Notes: generated by a model from the letters alone, not told the origin. Shown: positions 17,802-27,312, counted from the stretch's first letter. The stretch is 64,000 nucleotides of DNA from Bacteroidia bacterium (GCA_018401705.1 JAGYKL010000007.1:62001-126000), one strand, 5' to 3'. A program made the numbers and translations.

Positions 17802-18821
17802 TTATTGATCATCTGTTTCTCCACTCAAAAAATAATCACTTGTTGAGGCTTCTGCTTCATAACCCTTCTCCCGAAGCCATTGAGCAAAAGCTGTTTTATA
17901 ACCATGCGTTACAATAATTCTCGATGCTTCTGTTTCTTGAACTGCCTTGTTGAGTGAAGACCAATCAGCATGATCAGACAATGCAAAGCCCCTATCGGTG
18001 GTCATTCTTCGTCTGCTTCCTCGAATAGACATCCAACCAGAAGCCATAGCTGTAGAATAAGGCTCAAGCTTTTTCATCCACGCGGCAGTGGATGCTGCCG
18101 GTGGAACTATTACCAGGCCACTTTGAAAAGATGATAAATCTCCGCTCTTGTCCTTCAATCCCACTGTAAGTGGCAAATCGAATCCCGCTTTTACTAATCC
18201 CTCATTCATTGTTTGAATAGCCGAATGAGCATAAATATCACCTATACTACAATCTATATTTGAAAGTATTCGCTGAGCTTTTCCAAGTGAATAAGCCACA
18301 ATAACACTGCAAATCCCTTGTTCAGCATTTGAACGCCACCAAGAGTTTATTTCATCAATCACCTCTAGCTGTGGTTTCCATCTGTAAACAGGCAAGCCAA
18401 AAGTAGATTCAGTAATAAACGTATGACATTTTACAGGCTCAAAAGGAGTGCTAAATCCATCGTTTTCTAATTTATAATCACCTGAATAAACCCAAACTTC
18501 GCCTTTATATTCGACCCGAATTTGAGCTGAACCAATGATATGACCCGCTGGATGAAAACTAAATTTAACGCCGTTTATCATGAGCTCTTCCTGGTAATCA
18601 AGTGTCGATAAATTTATCCCTTGACCTAAACGTAACCTTAACGGCACTTCAGATTCTTTACAAGCCAGGTAATTATTACAACCCAACCTCGCATGATCGC
18701 TATGTGCATGGGTTATTAAAGCTGCATTTACCTTTTTTCTCGGATCAAGAAAAACGTCAGCCTGCGGACAATAAATTCCGTAATCGGTAAATTGTAGCAA
18801 ATCATTTTTTCTTCCCGACAT
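17802..18821 (-). CDS. Ligase-associated DNA exonuclease (metallo-beta-lactamase/beta-CASP-like)
   Basis: 339 residues. The metal-binding motif HAHSDHARLG is near residue 37, FHPAGHIIGSAQIRVEYKG near 110, SGDY near 133 and a late ALSDHADWSSLN. These match the family encoded near ATP-dependent DNA ligase and the Lhr-like helicase in DNA repair clusters. Neither partner is next to it here. It probably trims DNA ends before ligation. The neighbouring gene upstream is a divergent epimerase, 58 bases away. Confidence 0.88.
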   Translation of the reverse strand: MSGRKNDLLQFTDYGIYCPQADVFLDPRKKVNAALITHAHSDHARLGCNNYLACKESEVPLRLRLGQGINLSTLDYQEELMINGVKFSFHPAGHIIGSAQIRVEYKGEVWVYSGDYKLENDGFSTPFEPVKCHTFITESTFGLPVYRWKPQLEVIDEINSWWRSNAEQGICSVIVAYSLGKAQRILSNIDCSIGDIYAHSAIQTMNEGLVKAGFDLPLTVGLKDKSGDLSSFQSGLVIVPPAASTAAWMKKLEPYSTAMASGWMSIRGSRRRMTTDRGFALSDHADWSSLNKAVQETEASRIIVTHGYKTAFAQWLREKGYEAEASTSDYFLSGETDDQ

Positions 18822-18879
18822 ACCTGCGAATTTACAACTCTGAATAAGATTAGAAGATGCAATTTGATACTTTTACTCA

Positions 18880-19281
18880 ATGAATAAAATTGAACATCTA
18901 GGTATTGCCGTTGAAGATTTAAAAGCTTCGTCCAAATTATTTGAAATGCTTCTTGGAAATGCTCCATACAAAGAAGAAAATGTAGAATCAGAAGGAGTTA
19001 CAACTTTATTTTTTAATTTAGGTGAAAGTAAGATTGAGTTATTACAGAGTCATTCATCTGATGGTCCTATCGGTAAATTTATTTCAAAGCGAGGCCCCGG
19101 CTTTCATCATGTGGCAATAGCTGTAAATGATATCGAATTTGAAATTAAACGCCTCAAAGAAGCTGGTTTTGAGGTATTAAATGATATTCCAAAGCAAGGT
19201 GCTGATAACAAGCTTATTTGTTTTTTACACCCTAAATCAACCGGAGGACTTCTCGTTGAACTTTGTCAGGAAAGAAATTAA
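18880..19281 (+). CDS. mce: Methylmalonyl-CoA epimerase
   Basis: 133 residues, vicinal oxygen chelate fold of two beta-alpha-beta-beta-beta modules. Metal ligands H6 (IEHLGIAV), H77 (GFHHVAIAV) and E127 (LLVELCQ) are in place. It interconverts the R and S forms of methylmalonyl-CoA in propionate metabolism. It stands alone; the mutase and carboxylase genes are not in this window. Confidence 0.93.
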   Translation: MNKIEHLGIAVEDLKASSKLFEMLLGNAPYKEENVESEGVTTLFFNLGESKIELLQSHSSDGPIGKFISKRGPGFHHVAIAVNDIEFEIKRLKEAGFEVLNDIPKQGADNKLICFLHPKSTGGLLVELCQERN

Positions 19282-19401
19282 AGCCTTTTTTAATTGCATC
19301 TTTTTATGGTATTTTAGCAATTATTGACAGATTGCTAATTTCTCAAAAGCACTTTAATTGAGGTCTTATAATTAATTAGCTCAAAGAATTAAGATAAAAT
19401 C

Positions 19402-20706
19402 ATGAAGTATAAAGCTCTCGACAGTAAACTTTTCATTGAAAACAGAAAACGATTTGCTGCTAAAATGAAACCCAACAGCATTGCTGTTTTTGTATCAAAT
19501 GATGAAATGCCTAGAAGTGCAGATGCTCTATACACATGGCGCCAAAATCCGGATTTGTATTATCTAAGTGGAATTGACCAGGAACAGACAATTTTACTTT
19601 TGTATCCTGATTGTCCCAACCCCAAACAAAGGGAAGTGCTATTTCTAAGAAAAACAAACGAACACATAGCTGTTTGGGAAGGTCATAAATACACGAAAGA
19701 AGAAGGCAAAGAGGCATCAGGAATTGAAACTATAATTTGGGCAGAGAACTTCGATAGTACTTTTCATGTTTTAATGTCTTATGCTGACAATGTTTATTTA
19801 AACATGAATGATCATGACCGCGCCAGCACAGAAGTTCCTTATCTGGAGCATCGCTTCGCGCTGGATGTAAAAGCTAAATATCCTCTTCATAAAATTGAAC
19901 GTTCAGCTCCTTTAATGCATCTACTTCGTTCAATAAAATCTCCTATTGAAGTAGAAGCCATGCGTCATGCTTGCTCAATTACAGAAAAGGCATTTAGAAG
20001 AGTTCTTGGTTTTGTAAAACCGGGTGTATATGAATACGAAATTGAAGCTGAAATAACTCACGAGTTCCTCAGGAATAGAGCAACAGGCCATGCGTATAAC
20101 CCAATTATTGCATCAGGAGAAGCCGCTTGTGTTCTGCATTATGTTGATAACAACAGCGAATGCAAGGATGGTGATTTAATTTTAATGGATTTTGGCTCAG
20201 AATACGCTAATTACATGTCGGACTTAACACGCACAATACCTGTTAACGGAAGGTTCACTTCAAGGCAGCGAGCTGTTTATGATTCGGTTCTGAATGTAAT
20301 GAAGTACGCTAAATCTATGCTTCGTCCAGGAACTTTATTTGATGATTATAATAAAGAAGTTGGTCAGGCTATGGAAGAAGAGCTTATTAAGCTCGGATTG
20401 CTAGATGCAAAAGAAGTGAAGGCTCAAAATCCCGAATCCCCACTTTATAAAAAGTATTTTATGCATGGCACTTCTCACTATATTGGGATTGATGTACATG
20501 ATGTAGGTTATCGCTACGCAAAAATGGAAGCAGGCATGGCTTTTACATGCGAACCAGGAATCTACATTCCTGAGGAGCGAATTGGAATCAGGCTTGAGAA
20601 CGATGTTGTTTTAACAACCGATGGTAATATCGATTTAATGGAAAGTATTCCACTCGAAGCTGAGGAAATTGAAGAATTAATGAACGCAAAGGTTAACGTC
20701 CGTTAA
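19402..20706 (+). CDS. pepP: Xaa-Pro aminopeptidase (M24B, aminopeptidase P)
   Basis: 434 residues. The N-terminal creatinase-like domain (1-175) is followed by the pita-bread catalytic domain. Metal ligands are visible: the aspartates in ILMDFGSEYANYMSDLTRT, the histidine in MHGTSHYIGIDVHD, and glutamates in TCEPGIYIP and RLENDVVL. It removes N-terminal residues in front of proline, in the cytoplasm. It ends exactly next to the convergent hflX stop (20706/20707). Confidence 0.93.
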   Translation: MKYKALDSKLFIENRKRFAAKMKPNSIAVFVSNDEMPRSADALYTWRQNPDLYYLSGIDQEQTILLLYPDCPNPKQREVLFLRKTNEHIAVWEGHKYTKEEGKEASGIETIIWAENFDSTFHVLMSYADNVYLNMNDHDRASTEVPYLEHRFALDVKAKYPLHKIERSAPLMHLLRSIKSPIEVEAMRHACSITEKAFRRVLGFVKPGVYEYEIEAEITHEFLRNRATGHAYNPIIASGEAACVLHYVDNNSECKDGDLILMDFGSEYANYMSDLTRTIPVNGRFTSRQRAVYDSVLNVMKYAKSMLRPGTLFDDYNKEVGQAMEEELIKLGLLDAKEVKAQNPESPLYKKYFMHGTSHYIGIDVHDVGYRYAKMEAGMAFTCEPGIYIPEERIGIRLENDVVLTTDGNIDLMESIPLEAEEIEELMNAKVNVR

Positions 20707-21897
20707 TCAATTTGGTAAGTAATTAGGATACCTCCTCATGTGAATAGCTCTAACCTGTTGTGTTAAAACCTCTCTAAGAGCTTCAACATTTTCACGGTTT
20801 TGTGCTGAAATAAATATAGATGGCGAAGTATGCTTGCCTATCCAGGTTCTCTTCCAGTCATCTAAGCTAAGATTCTCGCGAGTGATTGGAGATAAATCGT
20901 CTTCATCTTTAGGCTCATAAGAAAAAGCATCAATCTTATTGAAAACCATGATAACAGGCTTGTCTAGAGAATTAATGTCGTTGAGCGTTTCATTAACTGC
21001 TGCAATATGTTCTTCGAATGCCGGGTGCGAAATATCTACTACATGAACTAATAAATCAGCTTCCCTTACTTCATCTAGAGTTGATTTAAAAGATTCGATA
21101 AGTTGCGTTGGTAATTTTCGAATAAAACCTACTGTATCTGAAAGAAGAAAAGGAATTCTGTCAAGCACCACTTTCCTCACCGTGGTATCAAGCGTAGCGA
21201 AAAGTTTATTTTCTGCAAAAACATCCGATTTGCTTATCAAATTCATAATGGTACTTTTCCCAACGTTGGTATATCCAACCAAAGCAACACGTACCAAATC
21301 TCCCCTATTCTTTCTCTGAGTTGCCATTTGTTTATCGATGTCTTTGAGCTTTAGCTTTAACCTCGATATCTTATCCTGAATAATTCTACGGTCAGTCTCA
21401 ATCTGACTTTCTCCCGGACCACGCATACCAATTCCGCCTTTCTGTCTTTCAAGGTGAGTCCACAAACGTGTAAGCCTGGGCAGTAAATATTGATACTGAG
21501 CTAATTCGACTTGAGTTTTCGCATGTGAAGTCCTTGCCCTTCCAGCAAATATGTCAAGAATAAGATTGTTCCTATCCATGATTTTAACACCTGCCTGCTT
21601 TTCGATATTTCTTAATTGAGAAGGCGAAAGTTCATCATCAAATATGACCATATCAATTTCGTTTCCTTTCACGAAATCTATGATTTCCTGCAATTTACCT
21701 GTTCCTATGAAAGTCTTTGGATCTGGTCTGTCTAACTTTTGGGTAAATCTTTTAACTGTTATTGCTCCAGCTGTTTCAGCCAGAAACTCAAGTTCATCAA
21801 GATATTCCTGAAGTAGTTCTTCTCTTTGATCACGGGTTACGAGGCCTACCAGAACGGCTTTCTCAGCCTGCTTTTGGGTGATAGTATTAGATTTCAG
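20707..21897 (-). CDS. hflX: GTPase HflX (start codon not canonical)
   Basis: The conserved protein begins around KAVLVGLVTRDQREELLQEY, includes DELEFLAETAGA and KTFIGTGKLQEI, then MRGPGESQIETDRR, the G1 loop GYTNVGKST (about residue 205 from the CTG) and a DTVGF G3 motif. HflX binds the large ribosomal subunit and rescues or splits ribosomes under stress. No ATG, GTG or TTG exists between the upstream in-frame stop (21937-21939) and the conserved start; the first TTG, at 21693, would delete the N-terminal domain. CTG at 21897 is my choice (about 396 residues, the normal length); ATC or another near-cognate codon is possible. Confidence 0.85.
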   Translation of the reverse strand: MKSNTITQKQAEKAVLVGLVTRDQREELLQEYLDELEFLAETAGAITVKRFTQKLDRPDPKTFIGTGKLQEIIDFVKGNEIDMVIFDDELSPSQLRNIEKQAGVKIMDRNNLILDIFAGRARTSHAKTQVELAQYQYLLPRLTRLWTHLERQKGGIGMRGPGESQIETDRRIIQDKISRLKLKLKDIDKQMATQRKNRGDLVRVALVGYTNVGKSTIMNLISKSDVFAENKLFATLDTTVRKVVLDRIPFLLSDTVGFIRKLPTQLIESFKSTLDEVREADLLVHVVDISHPAFEEHIAAVNETLNDINSLDKPVIMVFNKIDAFSYEPKDEDDLSPITRENLSLDDWKRTWIGKHTSPSIFISAQNRENVEALREVLTQQVRAIHMRRYPNYLPN

Positions 21898-21936
21898 ATA
21901 ATTGAATTTGATGCAAAAATAGAAAGATAGCCCTTT

Positions 21937-22437
21937 TTATTGGCTCTCCAAGGCATAATTCTTTTTTGAAAGCTGACTCAATAATTCCTTTGGCAATTCA
22001 ACTTCGTTAAGAAGCTCTTCTTTAATCATTTCTGACCAAGCTCTCATGTATAATGAAGCATCAGAAGAACTATTATATTTCAAAGGTTTTCTTTGAGCTG
22101 GAATTCTATTTAAAATCCTTTCATCAGAAAGTCTTTCTAATTTACTCAAAGCACTTAATGATATCCCGGCTTTCTCCATTCTGTAGATGACTTCATCCAT
22201 AGGCAATTTGCTTGTTGGACAATAGTCGCGAAGCTGGTCAGCCCAATCTCCTGAACGATGCATTGAATAAGAATGAATTTGCTCGCTGGTATGTCCTGTG
22301 ATTTGTCGGGCAAGAAATCCACAGTTGCAACTTCCCATGTGTCCCCATTGGTAATTGGTAGATGTTTCTAATTCGTAAGATGCTTTTTCTAAAGCAATAG
22401 CTAAATCAAATTGCTGCATAAACATATTATCCTTCAT
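21937..22437 (-). CDS. Conserved protein of unknown function (MGSCNCG family)
   Basis: 166 residues, no signal peptide or membrane segment. Notable motif HMGSCNCGFLARQITGHT near residue 33, then GDWADQLRDYCPTSKLPMD and LERLSDERIL, with a late LYMRAW. I remember similar unnamed proteins of about 140-160 residues in other Bacteroidota. The C-x-C plus a further cysteine could bind a metal, but this is inference. The gene lies directly upstream of hflX in the same frame and strand, 39 bases from the proposed CTG start. Confidence 0.75.
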   Translation of the reverse strand: MKDNMFMQQFDLAIALEKASYELETSTNYQWGHMGSCNCGFLARQITGHTSEQIHSYSMHRSGDWADQLRDYCPTSKLPMDEVIYRMEKAGISLSALSKLERLSDERILNRIPAQRKPLKYNSSSDASLYMRAWSEMIKEELLNEVELPKELLSQLSKKNYALESQ

Positions 22438-22521
22438 TGAAATACAACAAAAATGTGTATCAAGAGTTCAACTTTTTTTATTCATAAGCATTAATATGTA
22501 TGTTCGTAAAAACTTTAGGTC

Positions 22522-23127
22522 ATGTCAACCACATCATTACTTCCTGCATTCCCTTTAAACATTGTTGTTTTACCAGGTGAAGAATTCTATCTTCATATTT
22601 TCGAGCCGAGGTATAAGCAGCTTATTAAGGATATGGAAGACAATAATGCAGAATTTGTTATTCCTTTCTCCGAAGGAGAAAATACAGCAGAAGTTGGCGT
22701 AGTTGTTAAGGTAAAAACTATTTTCTCTGTTTACCCTACTGGTGAAATGGATATTGCAGTTGAAGGAACTGGCTTGTTTGAGCTTCATACATTGCTAGAT
22801 CCTTTTCCTGAGAAACTTTATCCTGGCGCGAGTGTAGGGTTAATAAATATAGGTTCGCCTTCGGCGGATGACCTTCTGAAGTTAAGACCGCTTTTACTTG
22901 AGTACCTTCAACTTAAGAAAGGAGAACCTGTTAAATTGTCTTCAGAAAGGCCTTTTAATAGTTTCGATGCGGCTGTACTTTTAAATTTGCCAACCGAAAA
23001 AAAACTACTTCTTATATCTCTTGCTTCTGAACACCTCAGAAACCTTTGGTTGATTAATGAAATCAAGGTACTCATGCAAGCAAGGAAAATGGAGATTCAA
23101 CTTCAAGAAAATTATTATCTAAATTAA
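22522..23127 (+). CDS. LON peptidase N-terminal (substrate-binding) domain protein
   Basis: 201 residues. It starts LPAFPLNIVVLPGEEFYLHIFEPRYKQ (abridged here as LPLNIVVLPGE...HIFEPRY), the signature of the Lon N-terminal/PUA-like domain, and ends with a helical bundle. No AAA+ or protease domain follows, so it is a stand-alone domain as known in many bacteria. It may bind unfolded or specific protein substrates; function is not established. Divergent from the MGSCNCG-family gene with 84 bases between. Confidence 0.85.
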   Translation: MSTTSLLPAFPLNIVVLPGEEFYLHIFEPRYKQLIKDMEDNNAEFVIPFSEGENTAEVGVVVKVKTIFSVYPTGEMDIAVEGTGLFELHTLLDPFPEKLYPGASVGLINIGSPSADDLLKLRPLLLEYLQLKKGEPVKLSSERPFNSFDAAVLLNLPTEKKLLLISLASEHLRNLWLINEIKVLMQARKMEIQLQENYYLN

Positions 23128-23204
23128 ATGCACTTGCTATTGACTCTCTCACAAATTATTCATTTCTTTGCACCCCTTAAAATAAATCAAAAACCGATCA
23201 GGTT

Positions 23205-23438
23205 ATGTCTAAAGTTTGTCAATTGACCGGTAAGCACGCAATGAGCGGAAATAATGTTAGTTTTTCTCACAGAAAAACAAAGCGTCGTTTCAATCCAAAT
23301 TTAATTACTAAGAAGTTTTTCATTCCTGAAGAAAACGCTTGGATTTCCATTCGTCTTTCAACCTCAGCATTGAAAACTATCAATAAAATAGGAATCAGTG
23401 CTGCTCTGAAAAGAATGGAGAAGAAAGGTTCTCTTTAA
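23205..23438 (+). CDS. rpmB: 50S ribosomal protein L28
   Basis: 77 residues. MSKVCQLTGKHAMSGNNVSFS and HRKTKRRFNPNL are the L28 signatures; only one cysteine remains, so it is the zinc-free form. In most Bacteroidota I know, rpmB is followed by rpmG (L33) and a DUF4295 gene. Here a terminator and then a peptidase gene follow, so rpmG has been moved or lies elsewhere. Confidence 0.96.
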   Translation: MSKVCQLTGKHAMSGNNVSFSHRKTKRRFNPNLITKKFFIPEENAWISIRLSTSALKTINKIGISAALKRMEKKGSL

Positions 23439-23463
23439 GATTTCGATATTTTGTTCTCTACAC

Positions 23464-23496
23464 AACGCCACCTGTCAAGGTGGCGTTTCTGTTTAT
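23464..23496 (+). terminator. Rho-independent terminator after rpmB
   Basis: AACGCCACC (23464-23472) pairs with GGTGGCGTT (23479-23487), followed by TTTCTGTTT. The next start codon is 25 bases downstream. Confidence 0.8.
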
Positions 23497-23512
23497 AATA
23501 AAATTGCGCTCT

Positions 23513-25069
23513 ATGATTTCCACATTTTTGAAATGCTTAGTTTCTATCACCTTGCTTTCTCAAAGCATACATGCACAAGAACATCTCAAATCTTTGGAAA
23601 TAACATGCATTCCAAATTTCAATGAGTTTAGTATAGCCAACAAAGTTTCTCAGCATTGGATTATTAATTCATCAACTGACTCTCTAAAACTTGCATTTTT
23701 TCCCTATTTCAAAATCGATTCCATCACGTCTGGAAATAAAAAACTGGCTTACAAAATTCATTTAGCAGATAGTACTATTTGTATCCCGGTTCATGGTAAA
23801 AATGAAATCCAATTAACATTCTACTATTCTGGCAAACCTCATCAAGCTGAAAATGCACCCTGGGATGGTGGTTTTGTTTGGAGTAAATCCAATGACGGAA
23901 GTCCATGGCTTGGCTTAGCTTGTCAAGGTATTGGAGCAAGACTTTGGTGGCCTACCTCAACCCGCTACAACGATAAACCCGATACTGCAAGAGTTACTTG
24001 TATCTATCCAGATACCCTTTTCTTTAAAGGAAATGGCAGGCTAATTTCTGACTCAATCATCAACCACAAACGCAGTACTACTTGGGAAACCACTTATCCT
24101 ATAAATACATACAACATCACGCTGAACATAGCTAAATACAAGCATTGGTCTGACACTCTTCAAAGGAATAATTCTTCATTAACATTAGACTTTTACCCTT
24201 TAGAAAAAAACCTTGAGGCATCAAAACGTCAGTTTAGTCAAGCTAAACCAATGATTCAATGTTTTGAAAATGCGTTTGGCAATTATCCTTATCAAAACGA
24301 CGGCTATTCGGTTGTTGAAACTGATTATGCCGGAATGGAGCACCAATCTTGCATTGCTTATGGCAATGGATATTCAAACGGGTACAGAGGAAAAGACTAT
24401 TCTGGAATGAATCTGCCTTTCGATTTCATTCTGATTCACGAAAGTGCTCACGAATGGTGGGGAAATTCAGTTTCTGCTAATGAACCTATTGATTTTTGGC
24501 TGCAGGAAGCCTTTTGCACATATGCAGAAATGGTATATGTAGACTGCATATTTGGTCATAACAAAGCCCTTCAATATATCAATCTCAAAAAAAATCTTGT
24601 TGAAAATGAAGCAGCAATTTTGAGTCCTGATAACCATGATGCTGATATGTATGCAAAAGGTGCTTTGATGATTCATACGCTCAGCAACTTTTTGAATACG
24701 AAAGAAGAATGGAATAAAGTGCTTAAAATTTTTTATCAAAGCCACGCAGGCAGCAGCATTTCAACTATTCAATTATACAAATGGTTTTCGGAACATATTT
24801 CTGATTGCTCACCTGAGTTTTTCAAACAATATCTTGAAATAATATCTCCTCCTATTCTATCATTTACTCAGTTGGCTAAGGGAGATTCTACCTCCATTGA
24901 ATTGAGAATAATAAATGGTATTGATAATTTTAAACTCCCTCTTTTATTAAAGGGAAAGAATGGCACAGAAAAAAAAGTTCTTGTAACAAATAAACCATTG
25001 AGAATTAAATTAACTAAAGATGATTATGTTCCTGATGCAGCCAGTGCTTACTTCATATTAAGTAATTAA
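23513..25069 (+). CDS. M1 family metallopeptidase, secreted
   Basis: 518 residues from the ATG at 23513, which begins a signal peptide (MISTFLKCLVSITLL...IHAQ); the in-frame GTG at 23480 lies inside the terminator hairpin and is rejected. The exopeptidase-like motif AGMEH is at 273-277. The zinc site is H309-E-S-A-H313 with the third ligand E332 in WLQEAF. The protein is shorter than full aminopeptidase N, with no C-terminal helical domain of normal size. It probably cleaves peptides in the periplasm. No T9SS signal. A second M1 gene lies 2.3 kb downstream. Confidence 0.87.
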   Translation: MISTFLKCLVSITLLSQSIHAQEHLKSLEITCIPNFNEFSIANKVSQHWIINSSTDSLKLAFFPYFKIDSITSGNKKLAYKIHLADSTICIPVHGKNEIQLTFYYSGKPHQAENAPWDGGFVWSKSNDGSPWLGLACQGIGARLWWPTSTRYNDKPDTARVTCIYPDTLFFKGNGRLISDSIINHKRSTTWETTYPINTYNITLNIAKYKHWSDTLQRNNSSLTLDFYPLEKNLEASKRQFSQAKPMIQCFENAFGNYPYQNDGYSVVETDYAGMEHQSCIAYGNGYSNGYRGKDYSGMNLPFDFILIHESAHEWWGNSVSANEPIDFWLQEAFCTYAEMVYVDCIFGHNKALQYINLKKNLVENEAAILSPDNHDADMYAKGALMIHTLSNFLNTKEEWNKVLKIFYQSHAGSSISTIQLYKWFSEHISDCSPEFFKQYLEIISPPILSFTQLAKGDSTSIELRIINGIDNFKLPLLLKGKNGTEKKVLVTNKPLRIKLTKDDYVPDAASAYFILSN

Positions 25070-25140
25070 AATCAGTAAAAATCTCTTGCCTTTATTCATC
25101 GGTCTTTTTTCGTAAATTAGCAGTCTTTAATCCATCATAC

Positions 25141-27312
25141 ATGAAAAAATCTTTTCTACGATTTTTTATTTTAACTCTTTCGCTAACGTTTTCCTATAGT
25201 GCTTTTGCACAATTGGTAATTAATCCCGCTCAAGCACAGAATCTAGTTGAGGATGTCTTAGTGGGAAACGGTGTAGAAATATTAAATGTTAACTCCACAG
25301 GTGATGCAGCCCAAATTGGTGTTTTCAATTCAGGAAACACAGTCAATTTAGGCATTGACTATGGCGTAATTATGACCACAGGGAACCTGATAAATCAAAA
25401 TGATCCAGCAGGATTTGATTACCTAGGAGCTCCTGCTAATTCTGGAACAATATCTTCTGCTAATGATTTCGGTGTTCAGAATGATCCTGATTTAAATCAA
25501 ATTCTCACTGGATTTGGCGCACCCGCTGAAACAAATAATATAGCAGTTATAGAATTTGACTTTATTCCATCTGGTGACTCACTCGCATTTAATTATGTAT
25601 TTGCATCTGAAGAATACGATGGTTATGTGTGCTCTCAATTTTTTGATGTTTTCGGATTTTTCATTTCAGGTCCTGGATTTAATGGACCCTATACTAATTC
25701 AGCTGAAAACATAGCCTTAGTTCCTGGCACTGCGCTGCCAGTAAGTATGAATACTATAAATGACGGTATTTCTGACGCTGTTTTTACGAGTTATTGCCCT
25801 CCCGGAGGATTAAATAATCAAGCTTATTATGTGGATAATTCCGCGTCTCAAAATTTTGGTCCATTTGGATTCACCTCAATTCTTACCGCTCAAGCTAATG
25901 TGACTTGCGGAGAAACTTACCATATTAAATTAATTATTGCCAACGGCTCCGATAACTCTTTCGATTCATGGGTTTTCCTACAAGCCGAAAGTTTTAGCTC
26001 AAATATTCCTAACTTCAAAATCGCTAACCTTTTGCCTGATAGTTCTGTGGTTGAAGGCTGCACCACAGGTAATCTTGTTTTCACAAGAGACCAAGCTGAT
26101 TTAGAACTTGTTGTCCCTATGATTTATGGAGGAACTGCAACATCAGGCGAAGATTATGAAGCACTGCCCGACACTATTACTTTTGCTGCCGGACAAGACT
26201 CAATATCAATTAATCTAATTCCATTCCTAGATAATCTTGACGAGGGCTTTGAGTCTATCTTGCTAACTTTTCGTTTAACGAACGATTGCGGAGATACCTT
26301 AACACTTACTGAAACTGTTTATATTCGTGATCAATACGAACTGATAATATCAACTCCGAATCCTGTTTTGGACTGTCCTAACAATAATTACAGCATAGGT
26401 GCGGTTGTTGAAGGGGGTTATCCACCATATCAATTTCAATGGGAATACAATAACCTAATTACGCCAACAATTAACGTTCCTATTAGCCAGACAGATACTT
26501 TTAACGTACTCATAACTGATAGCCTCGATTGTATTTTTGCGCAATATGAAGAGCAAGTAATTGTGACCTTAAATTATGACTCCATTCAAACTGAATCTAA
26601 TTCTGCAGAAATTTGCTTAGGAGATTCTATAAGCATTTCACCATCTTATTCATTGGGCAATCAGCCTTACAGCTTCGCTTGGGATGGGCTTGCGAATGAA
26701 GAAACCATTATTGTTTCACCACTCGATACAACAGAATACATTTTCACGGTTACAGATGACTGCAATATTTCTTCAGTAGATACTTTTACAGTATTTGTTC
26801 CCGAATACGACCCGTTAATTGTAACTGCATTTGATACTACTATTTGTCAGAATGGAACAGCTACACTCATGGCTCTTGCTGAAGGAGGTAATGGTGTTTA
26901 CACTTATTTCTGGGAAGGCCCTACAAGCTTATTACCAATAAATGATTCAATGGCTACGGTTACTCCACTCGGAACAACTGATTATGCAATAACTGTGACT
27001 GATGGTTGTGAAACTGTTGGTATAGATATTTTAACTGTTGATTTGCAAAACTGTGAATTACAAGTTGGAGATGCTTTTTCACCTAATGGTGATGGCTTTA
27101 ATGACTTTTTTCAAGTTGCTAATATTGAATTCTATCCCAATAGTACTGTATGGGTTTATAATCGTTGGGGAAAGAAAGTTCTTGAGCAAACTGCTTATAT
27201 GAATGACTGGGGTGCAGACAACGATGTTACAGCTGGAACTTATTTCTATGTTATTGATCCTGGCGACGGAACTGGCTTCTTAAAAGGCTATGTAACCATT
27301 TTTAAAGATTAA
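25141..27312 (+). CDS. Choice-of-anchor L adhesin-like protein with T9SS type B (gliding-associated) C-terminus
   Basis: 723 residues. Signal peptide about 1-23 (YSAFAQ). Choice-of-anchor L domain about 24-285 with FNYVFASEEYDGYVC and IANGSDNSFDSWVFLQ. A Calx-beta-like module (about 300-395) contains GTATSGEDYEALPDTITF. Two or more Ig/PKD-like repeats follow (about 400-635), then the gliding-motility-associated type B C-terminal domain: DAFSPNGDGFNDFF, VWVYNRWGKKV, and GTYFYVID. Surface protein, probably adhesion or motility related (family knowledge). Compare the type A paralogue at 4598. Confidence 0.88.
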   Translation: MKKSFLRFFILTLSLTFSYSAFAQLVINPAQAQNLVEDVLVGNGVEILNVNSTGDAAQIGVFNSGNTVNLGIDYGVIMTTGNLINQNDPAGFDYLGAPANSGTISSANDFGVQNDPDLNQILTGFGAPAETNNIAVIEFDFIPSGDSLAFNYVFASEEYDGYVCSQFFDVFGFFISGPGFNGPYTNSAENIALVPGTALPVSMNTINDGISDAVFTSYCPPGGLNNQAYYVDNSASQNFGPFGFTSILTAQANVTCGETYHIKLIIANGSDNSFDSWVFLQAESFSSNIPNFKIANLLPDSSVVEGCTTGNLVFTRDQADLELVVPMIYGGTATSGEDYEALPDTITFAAGQDSISINLIPFLDNLDEGFESILLTFRLTNDCGDTLTLTETVYIRDQYELIISTPNPVLDCPNNNYSIGAVVEGGYPPYQFQWEYNNLITPTINVPISQTDTFNVLITDSLDCIFAQYEEQVIVTLNYDSIQTESNSAEICLGDSISISPSYSLGNQPYSFAWDGLANEETIIVSPLDTTEYIFTVTDDCNISSVDTFTVFVPEYDPLIVTAFDTTICQNGTATLMALAEGGNGVYTYFWEGPTSLLPINDSMATVTPLGTTDYAITVTDGCETVGIDILTVDLQNCELQVGDAFSPNGDGFNDFFQVANIEFYPNSTVWVYNRWGKKVLEQTAYMNDWGADNDVTAGTYFYVIDPGDGTGFLKGYVTIFKD

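Noticed and set aside
23480-23512. GTG start at 23480 for the M1 peptidase
   Set aside because: It lies inside the rpmB terminator stem and the ATG at 23513 begins a proper signal peptide.
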